A DNA stretch of 9,168 nt from JAQBGV01 sp032128395 (lineage in GTDB: Bacteria; Planctomycetota; UBA8108; UBA1146). Position numbers and translations under genes: made by a program. The DNA lies in NCBI GenBank assembly GCA_032128395.1, contig JAQBGV010000081.1:1-9168 (forward strand), written 5' to 3'. Below are positions 1-6,400 of the stretch, one piece after another; within the stretch, counting starts at the first letter, position 1; every line of letters begins with the position of its first letter. Below the pieces are notes generated by a model. That model was not told where the DNA came from, ran no database searches, and saw only the letters and a program-made list of their open reading frames with translations.

Positions 1-401
1 CCGAGCTCCGTGAACGTCTCGCACGGTGCTTCGCCGCGAAGGGTCGCATCGATGCCCGCGGTCCAGGGAGTGGCACCTCGGGGATCAGGACCCGCGGACT
101 CGAGGAGATCGCCGTTCTCATCGCGGAGCTCCAACGAGACGACTCCATCTTCTGGGAAGAGCAGCGGAAATCCTCGCCCTTCCTGACCGGATAAACCGCG
201 CGGGTCGGCCGAGCAGACGACCGCGCGCAATTCCTTGGTCTCGTGGATCGCGAGCTCGCGAACCTCCTCCTCGAGTCTCTGGCCGAGGTTGAAGTAGGTC
301 AGCCCGGCAAGTCCGACCCCGGCGATCACCACGATTCCCGTGGCGGCCGCGACGATGCGGATGCGGATCGAGTGGGAGAACCCCACGCTAGTTTTCCACA
401 T
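1..401 (-). CDS. Sensor histidine kinase, N-terminal part (runs off the left edge)
   Basis: This is the start of a membrane sensor kinase; only the first 133 codons are in the window and the reading frame stays open to base 1. I chose the ATG at 401-399 (MWKTSVGFSHS...), which overlaps the last 14 nt of the response regulator gene, as is common for a kinase translated by coupling to its regulator; a GTG five codons on (386-384) is an alternative. No clear Shine-Dalgarno precedes either. Residues 1-15 are short and basic, residues about 16-37 form one hydrophobic transmembrane helix, and the rest is a hydrophilic, acidic segment expected to be the periplasmic sensor region. The HAMP, histidine-box and ATPase parts would lie beyond the edge, so the kinase call rests on position behind an OmpR-type regulator plus this topology. 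The signal sensed cannot be read from the sequence. Confidence 0.78.
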   Translation of the reverse strand, partial: MWKTSVGFSHSIRIRIVAAATGIVVIAGVGLAGLTYFNLGQRLEEEVRELAIHETKELRAVVCSADPRGLSGQEGRGFPLLFPEDGVVSLELRDENGDLLESAGPDPRGATPWTAGIDATLRGEAPCETFTEL

Positions 402-1074
402 CGGAACAGTCTGTCGGACGAAATACATAGCCAACGCCCCGAACCGAGATCAGGAATCGCTCCTTCGATCGCTCGAGCTTTCTTCTGAGGTAGTTGACGT
501 AGACATCGATGACATTGGTTCCGGTGTCGAATTGATAGCCCCACACCCTCTCCGCGATCATGGCACGAGTGAGCACCTGGTCGGGTTGCTCCATGAAGTA
601 GGCGAAGAGTTGAAACTCGCGCGGGGTCAGCTCCACCGGAGCACCATCCCGGTGGACCGTGCGCTGCTTGAGGTCGAGCCGGAATGGGCCGACGCTCTGG
701 GCGAGGCCAGGATCGGTGACTCGGCGGAAGCGTGCTCGGACACGGGCCACCAGCTCAACGATGCTGAACGGTTTCGCCATGTACTCATCCGCTCCCATGC
801 CCAGCCCGCGAACTCGATCCTCGATCGCTCCCCGCGCGGTGAGGACGATGACGAAGCAGTCTATGCCGCTCTCCCGAATTTTCTGGAGCAGGTCGAGGCC
901 ATCCACCGTCGGCAGCATGAGATCGAGAATGATCAGATCGTGCCTACCCTCGAGCGCAGTCTCGAGCCCCTCGCCCCCGTCCAAGGCGTGGTCGACCGCG
1001 TACCCCTCGGGCTCCAGTCCGGCCCGGATCAGATCTGCGATTTTCTGATCATCCTCCACGACCAGGATTCGCAT
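388..1074 (-). CDS. OmpR/PhoB-family two-component response regulator
   Basis: A 228-residue DNA-binding response regulator of full family length. The receiver domain (about 1-117) shows the acidic pair near E7-D9, phospho-acceptor D51 in LIILDLMLP, T79 in VLTARG, and K101 in the AKPFS motif. The C-terminal winged helix (about 128-220) has the LTPREFQLF start, the recognition-helix stretch TNVIDVYVNYLRRKLE and the closing VRGVGYVF hairpin. I chose the ATG at 1074 because MRILVVEDD is the usual family start and GAGGG (1083-1087) lies 8 nt upstream; an in-frame ATG at 1128 would add 18 unconserved residues and lies upstream of the best promoter element. It is co-transcribed with the overlapping kinase and divergent from the L-Ara4N operon, so a PmrA-like role is an inference. 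Its own sequence does not identify it as PmrA, PhoP, CusR or another subgroup. Confidence 0.95.
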   Translation of the reverse strand: MRILVVEDDQKIADLIRAGLEPEGYAVDHALDGGEGLETALEGRHDLIILDLMLPTVDGLDLLQKIRESGIDCFVIVLTARGAIEDRVRGLGMGADEYMAKPFSIVELVARVRARFRRVTDPGLAQSVGPFRLDLKQRTVHRDGAPVELTPREFQLFAYFMEQPDQVLTRAMIAERVWGYQFDTGTNVIDVYVNYLRRKLERSKERFLISVRGVGYVFRPTDCSDVEN

Positions 1075-1108
1075 CGTGTCCACCCTCGCTGTGCATCCGG
1101 AAGTGTGG

Positions 1109-1137
1109 GTTATAGATGAGGAATCCACCCATCTTCA
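1109..1137 (-). promoter_or_regulatory. Candidate promoter of the two-component operon
   Basis: On the minus strand TATAAC (1114-1109) matches the sigma-70 -10 consensus at five of six positions. A weak -35 candidate TGAAGA (1137-1132) lies 17 bp upstream. A start site near 1102 would give a leader of roughly 28 nt before the ATG at 1074. The weak -35 overlaps the left arm of the palindrome at 1136-1153, which would suit an activator-dependent or autoregulated promoter. This is pattern matching only; sigma consensus in this organism is unknown. Confidence 0.35.
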
Positions 1138-1153
1138 TTAGAAGACTCTAATG
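1136..1153. promoter_or_regulatory. Perfect palindrome, candidate operator between divergent promoters
   Basis: CATTAGA-AGAC-TCTAATG is a perfect inverted repeat with 7-bp arms and a 4-nt centre. It is AT-rich in an otherwise GC-rich window. It overlaps the weak -35 of the leftward promoter candidate and ends one base before the -35 of the rightward candidate, so a dimeric protein bound here could influence both transcription units. It is not the direct-repeat type usually bound by OmpR-family regulators. The protein that binds it is unknown. Confidence 0.5.
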
Positions 1154-1154
1154 C

Positions 1155-1182
1155 CTCACACCATCCGTGTTCCACCTAGAAT
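1155..1182 (+). promoter_or_regulatory. Candidate promoter of the arn-type operon
   Basis: TAGAAT (1177-1182) matches the -10 consensus at five of six positions, and CTCACA (1155-1160) matches the -35 consensus at four of six with a 16-bp spacer. A start near 1189 would give a leader of about 105 nt before the GTG at 1295, containing the hairpin at 1195-1213. The palindrome at 1136-1153 sits directly upstream of the -35, a position typical of activator sites. Unverified pattern match. Confidence 0.4.
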
Positions 1183-1194
1183 GTCACCCATCTC

Positions 1195-1213
1195 CGAGGG
1201 AGTCCATCCCTCG
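1195..1213 (+). repeat. Perfect hairpin in the predicted operon leader
   Basis: CGAGGGA-GTCCA-TCCCTCG forms a stem of seven perfect pairs with a 5-nt loop. No T-run follows on either strand, so it does not look like a complete intrinsic terminator. It lies just after the predicted rightward start site and could stabilise the mRNA 5' end, serve as a binding site for a regulator, or be incidental. Confidence 0.45.
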
Positions 1214-1294
1214 ACGTCCGCAGAGGCTCGCTACGCTCGACTTGGGCGTGGCGACTCGTCCCGATGAAGAGAGTCGGCAGAGAGATGAACGGGC

Positions 1295-2407
1295 GTGACA
1301 CCTCCGATGACGAGCCCAACCGCGGAGAGTCCTCCCCGGTCCGTCCGACGGACCGGAATGAGGCGGTTCTGGATCTTCGCCAAGGTCGGTCTCGGCGTAG
1401 GAATTCTGGTGGTCCTCTTCCTGAGCGGCCGGATCGAATTCTCTCAACTCTTGGAAGTCCAGCGTCCGCTCGACATCCTCTTCGCGCAGGGAATCTGGTT
1501 CACGGCATTCCTGGTGACCGTCGTCCGTTGGCAGGTCCTCCTCGGCGCGCTCGGAGTCGCCAGTCGATTCCGGGATGCCGCCAGACTCTCCTTCCTGGGG
1601 CTCCTCTTCAGCCAGGTGATCCCAGGTTCGACCGGGGGGGACGTGGTCAAGGGAATCCAGATCGCACGGGAGAGACCTGGTCTCAGACCCCAGGCGGTTC
1701 TCTCGGTCTTGCTCGACCGGGTGATCGGACTGGCCGCGTTGATGGTGATCGGAGTGGTCGGAATTTTCTTCTGCCCCCCCGAAGTCCGCGACGATCCAGT
1801 GCTCCGTCGACTGGGGATGCTCCTCGTCTTCATGGTGCTCGCGATCGCGTCGGGGGCCGCCCTGGGCTCTTGGCAAGCCTTCTGGCGGCACGAGCGGACA
1901 CAGCGGCTCCTCGGGCGATTGCCTGGTCGACACATCATCGGTCGTCTTGCGCAAGCGCTGTGGGCGATGCGCGGCAGGACTCGGGCCATGGGTCTAGCCG
2001 CGATCTTGTCATTGATCTCGCACGGCATGTTCGTGTGTTCCGCGATCCTGCTCGCGCGTGGTCTGATCGGCACGCTCCCCTCGATCGCGGACTACTTCTT
2101 CCTGGTCCCTATCGGTCAGTTGGCGTTCAGCCTTCCGCTCACCCCCGCCGGAGTCGGGGTAGGGCATTTTGCGTTCGAAGAGTTGTTCCGCTCGGTGGGA
2201 GAGACCCACGGTGCGGAGCTCGCGGTGCTCATCCAATTGACCGCGGTGCTCTGGTCCTCTCTCGGATTCTTCTCGCTGTTCCGGGGAAGCCGCCGAGTCG
2301 CCGACCTGGTCACGGCCCCACCGAGCCGCGAGTTGCCCGAAGAGGTCTTCCATCCCATCTCCTCCCCTGCCCCGAGGCCGACCGGCCAGGTTCGGCGCTC
2401 GCCGTGA
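1295..2407 (+). CDS. Flippase-like LPG synthase transmembrane (UPF0104/YbhN) family protein
   Basis: A 370-residue integral inner-membrane protein of the family that includes the flippase half of MprF, YbhN and AglD. Family hallmarks are RWQVLLGALG (78-87), the stretch 102-120 containing SQVIPGSTGGDVVKG, LLDRVIGL (139-146) and PLTPAGVGVGHFAFEELF (281-298). I count about seven or eight hydrophobic segments (near 27-44, 61-81, 98-110, 135-158, 173-193, 232-254, 265-283, 307-329). Residues 1-25 and the Pro-rich tail after 338 are hydrophilic. The start is uncertain: GTG at 1295 has a loose AGAGAG upstream, and ATG at 1307 or 1358 would trim only the hydrophilic N-terminus. It opens the operon, 16 nt before the ArnT-type gene. 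The family is associated with moving or handling lipid-linked groups, so translocation of undecaprenyl-phosphate-L-Ara4N is a reasonable inference but is not shown. It is not related in sequence to ArnE/ArnF. Confidence 0.88.
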   Translation: MTPPMTSPTAESPPRSVRRTGMRRFWIFAKVGLGVGILVVLFLSGRIEFSQLLEVQRPLDILFAQGIWFTAFLVTVVRWQVLLGALGVASRFRDAARLSFLGLLFSQVIPGSTGGDVVKGIQIARERPGLRPQAVLSVLLDRVIGLAALMVIGVVGIFFCPPEVRDDPVLRRLGMLLVFMVLAIASGAALGSWQAFWRHERTQRLLGRLPGRHIIGRLAQALWAMRGRTRAMGLAAILSLISHGMFVCSAILLARGLIGTLPSIADYFFLVPIGQLAFSLPLTPAGVGVGHFAFEELFRSVGETHGAELAVLIQLTAVLWSSLGFFSLFRGSRRVADLVTAPPSRELPEEVFHPISSPAPRPTGQVRRSP

Positions 2408-2423
2408 GGGGAGAAGTGACCGC

Positions 2424-5363
2424 ATGAACCCGCACCCACCAGAGCAGGGAGGGGCCCGCTCCGAGACGATGCCTCGCGAGCCGCGGCTGAAGTTCATCCC
2501 GGTCGTGCTGCTCCTCCTCTACACCCTGGGGATCCTCGGACATGACTTGTGGGCATCGGACGAGCCGCGCGTGGCCTCCGTGGCGCGCCAAGTCTCTGAG
2601 GGGGCGTGGGTCATCCCGACCCTGAATGGAGAACCGTTCCTCGAGCAGCCGCCCCTCCATTCCTGGTGCGTGGCGGGGATCTATCTCCTGTTCGGCTTCC
2701 AGCCGCCGGAGATCGGCCGGGTGGTTTCGGCATTCTTCGGGATCGGCGGGCTGGTGTGGACCTACCTCCTCGCAGCCGCTCTGGCTCGACGTGCCGCAGA
2801 TGAGATGCGCGCCCGGCGGGTGGGGTTGTTCGCGGCTCTCTCCCTCGGGTTGTCGTTCGAATACTTGGTCGCCTCGCACAAGCTCATCGTCGACGGATCC
2901 CTGACGTTCTTCACGACCGGGGCCGTGTACGCGCTCTATCGCGGCCTGGTCGCGGAGCGGCTCGGTCACCGACTCTGGTGGCTGACTCTCGGTTACTCGC
3001 TCACGTCTCTAGCGTTCATGTCCAAGGGGATGATCGGAATCGCAATCCCCGCCCTCGGATTCATGGCGCTGGGGTACGCCTTCCGCGATGCGAGCGCTTT
3101 TCGACGGGGGCACCTCTGGCTCGCCCCCTTGTGCTTCCTCGCCATCACCGGGCCCTGGTTCTACCTCCTTCACCAAGAAGCGGGGGCAGACGGTCTTCGG
3201 GCCATCTTCGTGGAGAATACGATCGAACGAGTTTTCCCATCCTCCGGGGTGACCCCCGCGCACACGCGGCCGCTCACTCACTACCTCCCCCAGCTCCCCG
3301 TGATCCTGTTCCCGAGCACACTCTTCCTGATCGGGGCGGGGATCGCGCGCTGGGGCGAGAGGAATATCGAACTCGACCGGGGCGAGCGCCAGGCGTTCGA
3401 CTTCTGCCTCGCCTGGTTCGGCGCCGGTTTCCTGCTTCTCAGCCTGGCGGCGACGAAGCGCGACATCTACCTGCTCCCCCTCTTCCCGGCGGCCGCGATC
3501 GCCTCGGGCTTTTGGCTCGAGGCGTTCGTCGGGCGACGCGTCGAAGGACGGTACGCCCGCCGCGTCGGTCTCGTACTCGCCGGCTTGCTCGGACTCATGT
3601 CGGTGGCCCTCAGCGTCGCAGCGGGGCTCATCCCCGATGCATCGATCTCCATCTCGATCCTGGGAACCACCACAGGGCTCACCATGGCGATTTCGGCGTG
3701 GAGCAGAGCCCGGCACGACCGCCGAGCCCCGCTGCTCTTCTCTGCGGTGAGCGGGTTCTGCCTCGTGGCGCTGGCGGCGTCGCTCGCTCTCATCCCCGCG
3801 GTGGATGCGCAGAAGGGGATGGGTTCCATTTCACATCGAGTCGCCGCGCTCGTCCCGGAGGATTGTCCGATCTACGCCTTTCAGCCGGATGAGGTCACCA
3901 GGGCGGTGATCCCGTTCTACACGAGTCGACCCCTCATCCCCCTCCACGACCTGCCTGGGCTCGAGGAACGGCTCGATGGGGTAGCCGGCGTCTATGTCCT
4001 CGCTGTCGATCGCGGCCCCTACGATCCGGGCACGCGCGACTGGGAGAACAGCCGCTACGGAAAAATGGTGAGGTACCCGCACCAACTGCTGCTCGAAGAC
4101 CTCGGCACCAGGTCCGTCCGCCGACGAGCGTTCCGACTCCTCTACTTGGAGTCTTCGCGGAAGGTAACCGGATTGCCCCCTGACAGCCGGAGAGGCGACC
4201 CGATGAGATCCACTTTCCTCCCCTTCTCCCGACCATCGATCTCGGAGGAGGACATCGAAGCGGTCGCCGAAGTACTTCGTTCCGGCTGGATCACCAGCGG
4301 CCCGAACGTGAACCGTTTCGAAGAGGACTTCTGCCGGTCCGTCGGGGCCGAAGGAGCCGTCGCGCTGACTTCCGCGACCGCGGGGATGCATCTCGTCCTC
4401 GCCGCTCTCGGCATCGGCCCGGGGGATGAGGTCATCACTCCATCGATGACGTGGGTGTCCACCGTCAACCTGATCACCCTGCTCGGGGCCACCCCCGTCT
4501 TCGTCGATATCGACCGAGACACGTTGATGCCGAGCCCAGAAGCGATCGAGAGTGCGATCACCGAACGCACCCGTTTGGTGGTCCCGGTCCACTTCGCCGG
4601 CGCCGCAGCCGACATCGATCCGATCCGCGAAATCTGCACCGCTCGAGGAGTGAGAGTCATCGAGGACGCGGCTCACGCACTGGGGACCGAGACTCTGGAT
4701 CGACCGATCGGCGCCCGGGGAACGGCGATCTTCTCGTTCCACCCGATCAAGAACATCACCACCGGAGAAGGGGGGATGGTCACGAGCGATGACGCGGAGT
4801 TGCTCGATCACATCCGCCGCCTGCGCTTTCACGGGCTGGGGGTCGATGCGTTCGACCGTCAGAGACAGGGCCGGGCTCCCCAGGCCGAGGTGATCGAGCC
4901 GGGATTCAAGTACAACCTCACCGACATCCAAGCGACCCTCGGGGTGCGCCAACTGGCCCGGGTGGCCGACTTCAACGCGCGGCGCACCGCTCTTGCGGCG
5001 CACTACCACGAGCGCCTCGAGGAGTTCGAAACGGTCCGGCCGCTCTCCGTGCCCCCCTCCACGGGGAAGCACGCTTGGCACCTGTTCGTCGTCCGCTGGG
5101 ACAACGAAACCGGCGGAATGGACCGGAACACGTTCATGAAGCGGCTCGAGGAGCAGAAAATCGGCACCGGAATCCACTTCCGGGCTGTGCACAGCCAATA
5201 CTACTATCGCGAGCATCTTCAGATACCACCCGGGACCTTGCCGGAGACGGAATGGAACTCGGAACGGATCTGCTCGCTGCCACTCTTTCCCCAGATGACT
5301 CTCGGTGATGTGGATGACGTCATCGACGCCATTCGAACGGTCGACCTGGAGGCGAGACGATGA
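2424..5363 (+). CDS. ArnT-type glycosyltransferase fused in frame to ArnB aminotransferase
   Basis: One open frame of 979 codons encodes two Arn enzymes. Residues 1-593 resemble ArnT (GT-C family, EC 2.4.2.43), which transfers L-Ara4N from undecaprenyl phosphate to lipid A. They show periplasmic-loop D46-E47 in ASDEPRV, the QPPLHSW region, SKG at 200-202, GPWFY at 243-247 and KRDIYLLPLFPA at 345-356. I count 13 hydrophobic helices ending near 457, then a hydrophilic region (460-593) like the ArnT C-terminal periplasmic domain. Residues 594-979 are a complete ArnB-like PLP aminotransferase. The start at 2424 has GGGGAG about 10 nt upstream; MPREPRLK (2469) is an alternative. No stop separates the halves, although an ATG with a good ribosome binding site sits at the junction. 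The gene ends in an ATGA overlap with ArnC. Either a real fusion or two proteins made from one continuous frame is possible. Confidence 0.88.
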   Translation: MNPHPPEQGGARSETMPREPRLKFIPVVLLLLYTLGILGHDLWASDEPRVASVARQVSEGAWVIPTLNGEPFLEQPPLHSWCVAGIYLLFGFQPPEIGRVVSAFFGIGGLVWTYLLAAALARRAADEMRARRVGLFAALSLGLSFEYLVASHKLIVDGSLTFFTTGAVYALYRGLVAERLGHRLWWLTLGYSLTSLAFMSKGMIGIAIPALGFMALGYAFRDASAFRRGHLWLAPLCFLAITGPWFYLLHQEAGADGLRAIFVENTIERVFPSSGVTPAHTRPLTHYLPQLPVILFPSTLFLIGAGIARWGERNIELDRGERQAFDFCLAWFGAGFLLLSLAATKRDIYLLPLFPAAAIASGFWLEAFVGRRVEGRYARRVGLVLAGLLGLMSVALSVAAGLIPDASISISILGTTTGLTMAISAWSRARHDRRAPLLFSAVSGFCLVALAASLALIPAVDAQKGMGSISHRVAALVPEDCPIYAFQPDEVTRAVIPFYTSRPLIPLHDLPGLEERLDGVAGVYVLAVDRGPYDPGTRDWENSRYGKMVRYPHQLLLEDLGTRSVRRRAFRLLYLESSRKVTGLPPDSRRGDPMRSTFLPFSRPSISEEDIEAVAEVLRSGWITSGPNVNRFEEDFCRSVGAEGAVALTSATAGMHLVLAALGIGPGDEVITPSMTWVSTVNLITLLGATPVFVDIDRDTLMPSPEAIESAITERTRLVVPVHFAGAAADIDPIREICTARGVRVIEDAAHALGTETLDRPIGARGTAIFSFHPIKNITTGEGGMVTSDDAELLDHIRRLRFHGLGVDAFDRQRQGRAPQAEVIEPGFKYNLTDIQATLGVRQLARVADFNARRTALAAHYHERLEEFETVRPLSVPPSTGKHAWHLFVVRWDNETGGMDRNTFMKRLEEQKIGTGIHFRAVHSQYYYREHLQIPPGTLPETEWNSERICSLPLFPQMTLGDVDDVIDAIRTVDLEARR
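4189..4205 (+). promoter_or_regulatory. Internal ribosome binding site and start codon for the ArnB part
   Basis: GGAGAGG (4189-4195) precedes an in-frame ATG (4203-4205) by 7 nt, an ideal Shine-Dalgarno arrangement and one of the best in the window. The ATG opens MRSTFLPFSRP, which aligns with the natural N-terminus of ArnB proteins. This suggests that a free ArnB of 386 residues is made by internal initiation, whether or not the long fusion is also made. Confidence 0.65.
4203..5363 (+). other. arnB: ArnB domain: UDP-4-keto-pentose aminotransferase (DegT/DnrJ/EryC1/StrS family)
   Basis: This is the C-terminal part of the fused frame, listed separately because it may be translated alone. It converts UDP-4-keto-pentose to UDP-L-Ara4N with glutamate as amino donor and PLP as cofactor, in the cytoplasm. 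The 386 residues match the length of stand-alone ArnB. From memory, many blocks are nearly the same as Escherichia coli ArnB: FLPFSRP, SGWIT, SATAGMH, GDEVITPS, TWVST, LLGATPV, PVHFAGAAADIDPI, IEDAAHA. The PLP lysine is in FHPIKNITTGEGG (K183 of the domain, K776 of the fusion). The substrate-side blocks RFHGLGVDAFDRQ, GRAPQAEV, YNLTDIQ, HAWHLF, GTGIHFRAVHSQYYYRE and TEWNSERICSLPLFP are all present. No key residue appears lost, so the domain should be active if it is in the cytoplasm. Confidence 0.93.
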
Positions 5364-6400
5364 GCTCCGAATCATCCGTTTCTGTCGTGATCCCGGTGTT
5401 CGAGGAAGAGGCGAGTCTCGAACCCCTGATCGCGCGCTGCCTCGCGGCATGCCGGGGGATGAATCGGCCCTTCGAGCTGCTCTTCGTCGATGATGGCTCG
5501 CGCGACGGTTCTCCCGAGATCCTGCGAGCCGCCGCCAGCGAGCATCCCGGCGAAATCGTGTACGTCGGGCTGAACCGCAACTACGGCCAACATGCCGCTC
5601 TCCTCGCGGGATTCGAGGAGGCTCGCGGCGACTGCATCGTGACGCTCGATGCGGATCTTCAGAACCCCCCCGAGGAGATCCCCCGCTTGGTCGAGAAACT
5701 CGACGAGGGGTTCGACGTCGTCGGGACGATCCGGAAGGATCGAGAGGACTCGCTCTTTCGTCGATTCTCTTCGCGGATGATCAATCGGATGGTGAGACGC
5801 GTCACGGGCGTCCAGATGCACGACTACGGTTGCATGCTCCGCGGATACAGCAGCGGAGTCATCCGCGCGATGTTGAGTTGCCGGGAGCGCAGCACGTTCA
5901 TCCCGGTCCTCGCGAACAGCTTCGCCGCGCGTACCACCGAGATCGAGGTCGCTCATGCGGCGCGAGCCGCCGGGGAGTCCAAGTATGGATTCTGGAAGCT
6001 GGTTCACCTCCAGTACGATCTCTTGACGTCGATGACCACGACTCCTCTGCGTCTGCTGTCGATCTTCGGCGGTTTGATCTCGGCGCTCGGCATCGGATTC
6101 GGGATCTTCCTGATGGTCATGCGACTGGCGCAAGGAGCCGCCTGGGCCGCGGATGGAGTGTTCACTCTCTTCGCGATCCTGTTCACGTTCGTCGGAGCGC
6201 AGTTCATCGGGCTGGGACTCCTGGGCGAATATATCGGCCGCATCTACCACGATGTTCGGGCTCGCCCTCGATCCTTCGTGCAGCAGGTCGTGCGGGGGGA
6301 TCGTGACCCTGACTCCGCCGCAGCCACCGCGAGGCCGAGGCTCCGCCCCGCACGATTGCGAATCAGCACCACCTCCGAGAGACCGAGTGAGGATCGATGA
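5360..6400 (+). CDS. arnC: ArnC: undecaprenyl-phosphate 4-deoxy-4-formamido-L-arabinose transferase
   Basis: A family-2 glycosyltransferase that moves formylated L-Ara4N from UDP to undecaprenyl phosphate on the cytoplasmic face of the inner membrane. The catalytic domain shows SVVIPVFEEEASL (8-20), FVDDGSRDGS (42-51), NRNYGQHAALLAGF (72-85), DxD in LDADLQNPPEEIPRL (D97, D99), DYGCMLRGY (155-163), ERSTFIPVLANSFA (176-189) and GESKYG (205-210). Two membrane helices follow at about 231-254 and 266-290, then LLGEYIGRIYHDVRARPRSFVQQV, a near-exact ArnC signature from memory. At 346 residues it exceeds the roughly 322 of the E. coli protein because of an Arg-rich tail after residue 310. GGAGG (5348-5352) lies 7 nt before the ATG, which overlaps the ArnB stop as ATGA. 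The blocks fit ArnC better than other polyprenyl-phosphate transferases such as GtrB or DPM1. Confidence 0.95.
   Translation: MSSESSVSVVIPVFEEEASLEPLIARCLAACRGMNRPFELLFVDDGSRDGSPEILRAAASEHPGEIVYVGLNRNYGQHAALLAGFEEARGDCIVTLDADLQNPPEEIPRLVEKLDEGFDVVGTIRKDREDSLFRRFSSRMINRMVRRVTGVQMHDYGCMLRGYSSGVIRAMLSCRERSTFIPVLANSFAARTTEIEVAHAARAAGESKYGFWKLVHLQYDLLTSMTTTPLRLLSIFGGLISALGIGFGIFLMVMRLAQGAAWAADGVFTLFAILFTFVGAQFIGLGLLGEYIGRIYHDVRARPRSFVQQVVRGDRDPDSAAATARPRLRPARLRISTTSERPSEDR

Larger units (their letters stand above)
1126..1193 (+). repeat. Direct repeat CACCCATCT, two copies
   Basis: The 9-mer CACCCATCT occurs at 1126-1134 and again at 1185-1193, 59 bp apart start to start, on either side of the central palindrome. 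The copies could be regulator half-sites, but the spacing is much wider than the roughly 10-11 bp typical of OmpR-family tandem sites, and a chance repeat in a short GC-rich region cannot be excluded. Confidence 0.35.

Noticed and set aside
230..275. Two ExxE motifs in the kinase sensor segment, recalling the Fe(III)-binding motif of PmrB
   Set aside because: They lie in an acidic helical stretch right after the membrane helix, where such spacing arises easily. There is no other similarity to PmrB in the visible part.
340..1119. 259-codon plus-strand frame across the response regulator
   Set aside because: Antisense to a clear OmpR-type regulator with D51, T79 and K101; no motif of its own.
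1136..1153. PmrA box in the intergenic palindrome
   Set aside because: PmrA boxes are direct repeats of a CTTAAK-like half-site with a 5-bp spacer. This element is an inverted repeat with a different core.
1195..1213. Intrinsic terminator for either operon
   Set aside because: No T-run follows the stem on either strand, and it lies near the 5' ends rather than the 3' ends of both transcription units.
1634..1640. G7 run in the flippase-like gene (also C7 at 1774-1780 and G7 at 6661-6667 in arnA) as possible phase-variation tracts
   Set aside because: Seven bases is short for phase variation, and the runs fall in codons for conserved Gly/Pro residues in GC-rich DNA. All frames are intact.
1264..2427. 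387-codon plus-strand frame overlapping the flippase-like gene
   Set aside because: Arg/Pro/Gly-rich translation without hydrophobic pattern or motifs. The competing frame (1295-2407) has the family's conserved blocks and membrane helices.
3831..5450. 539-codon open frame on the minus strand
   Set aside because: Antisense to the ArnB domain and the end of the ArnT part, low-complexity charged composition, and no family motif.
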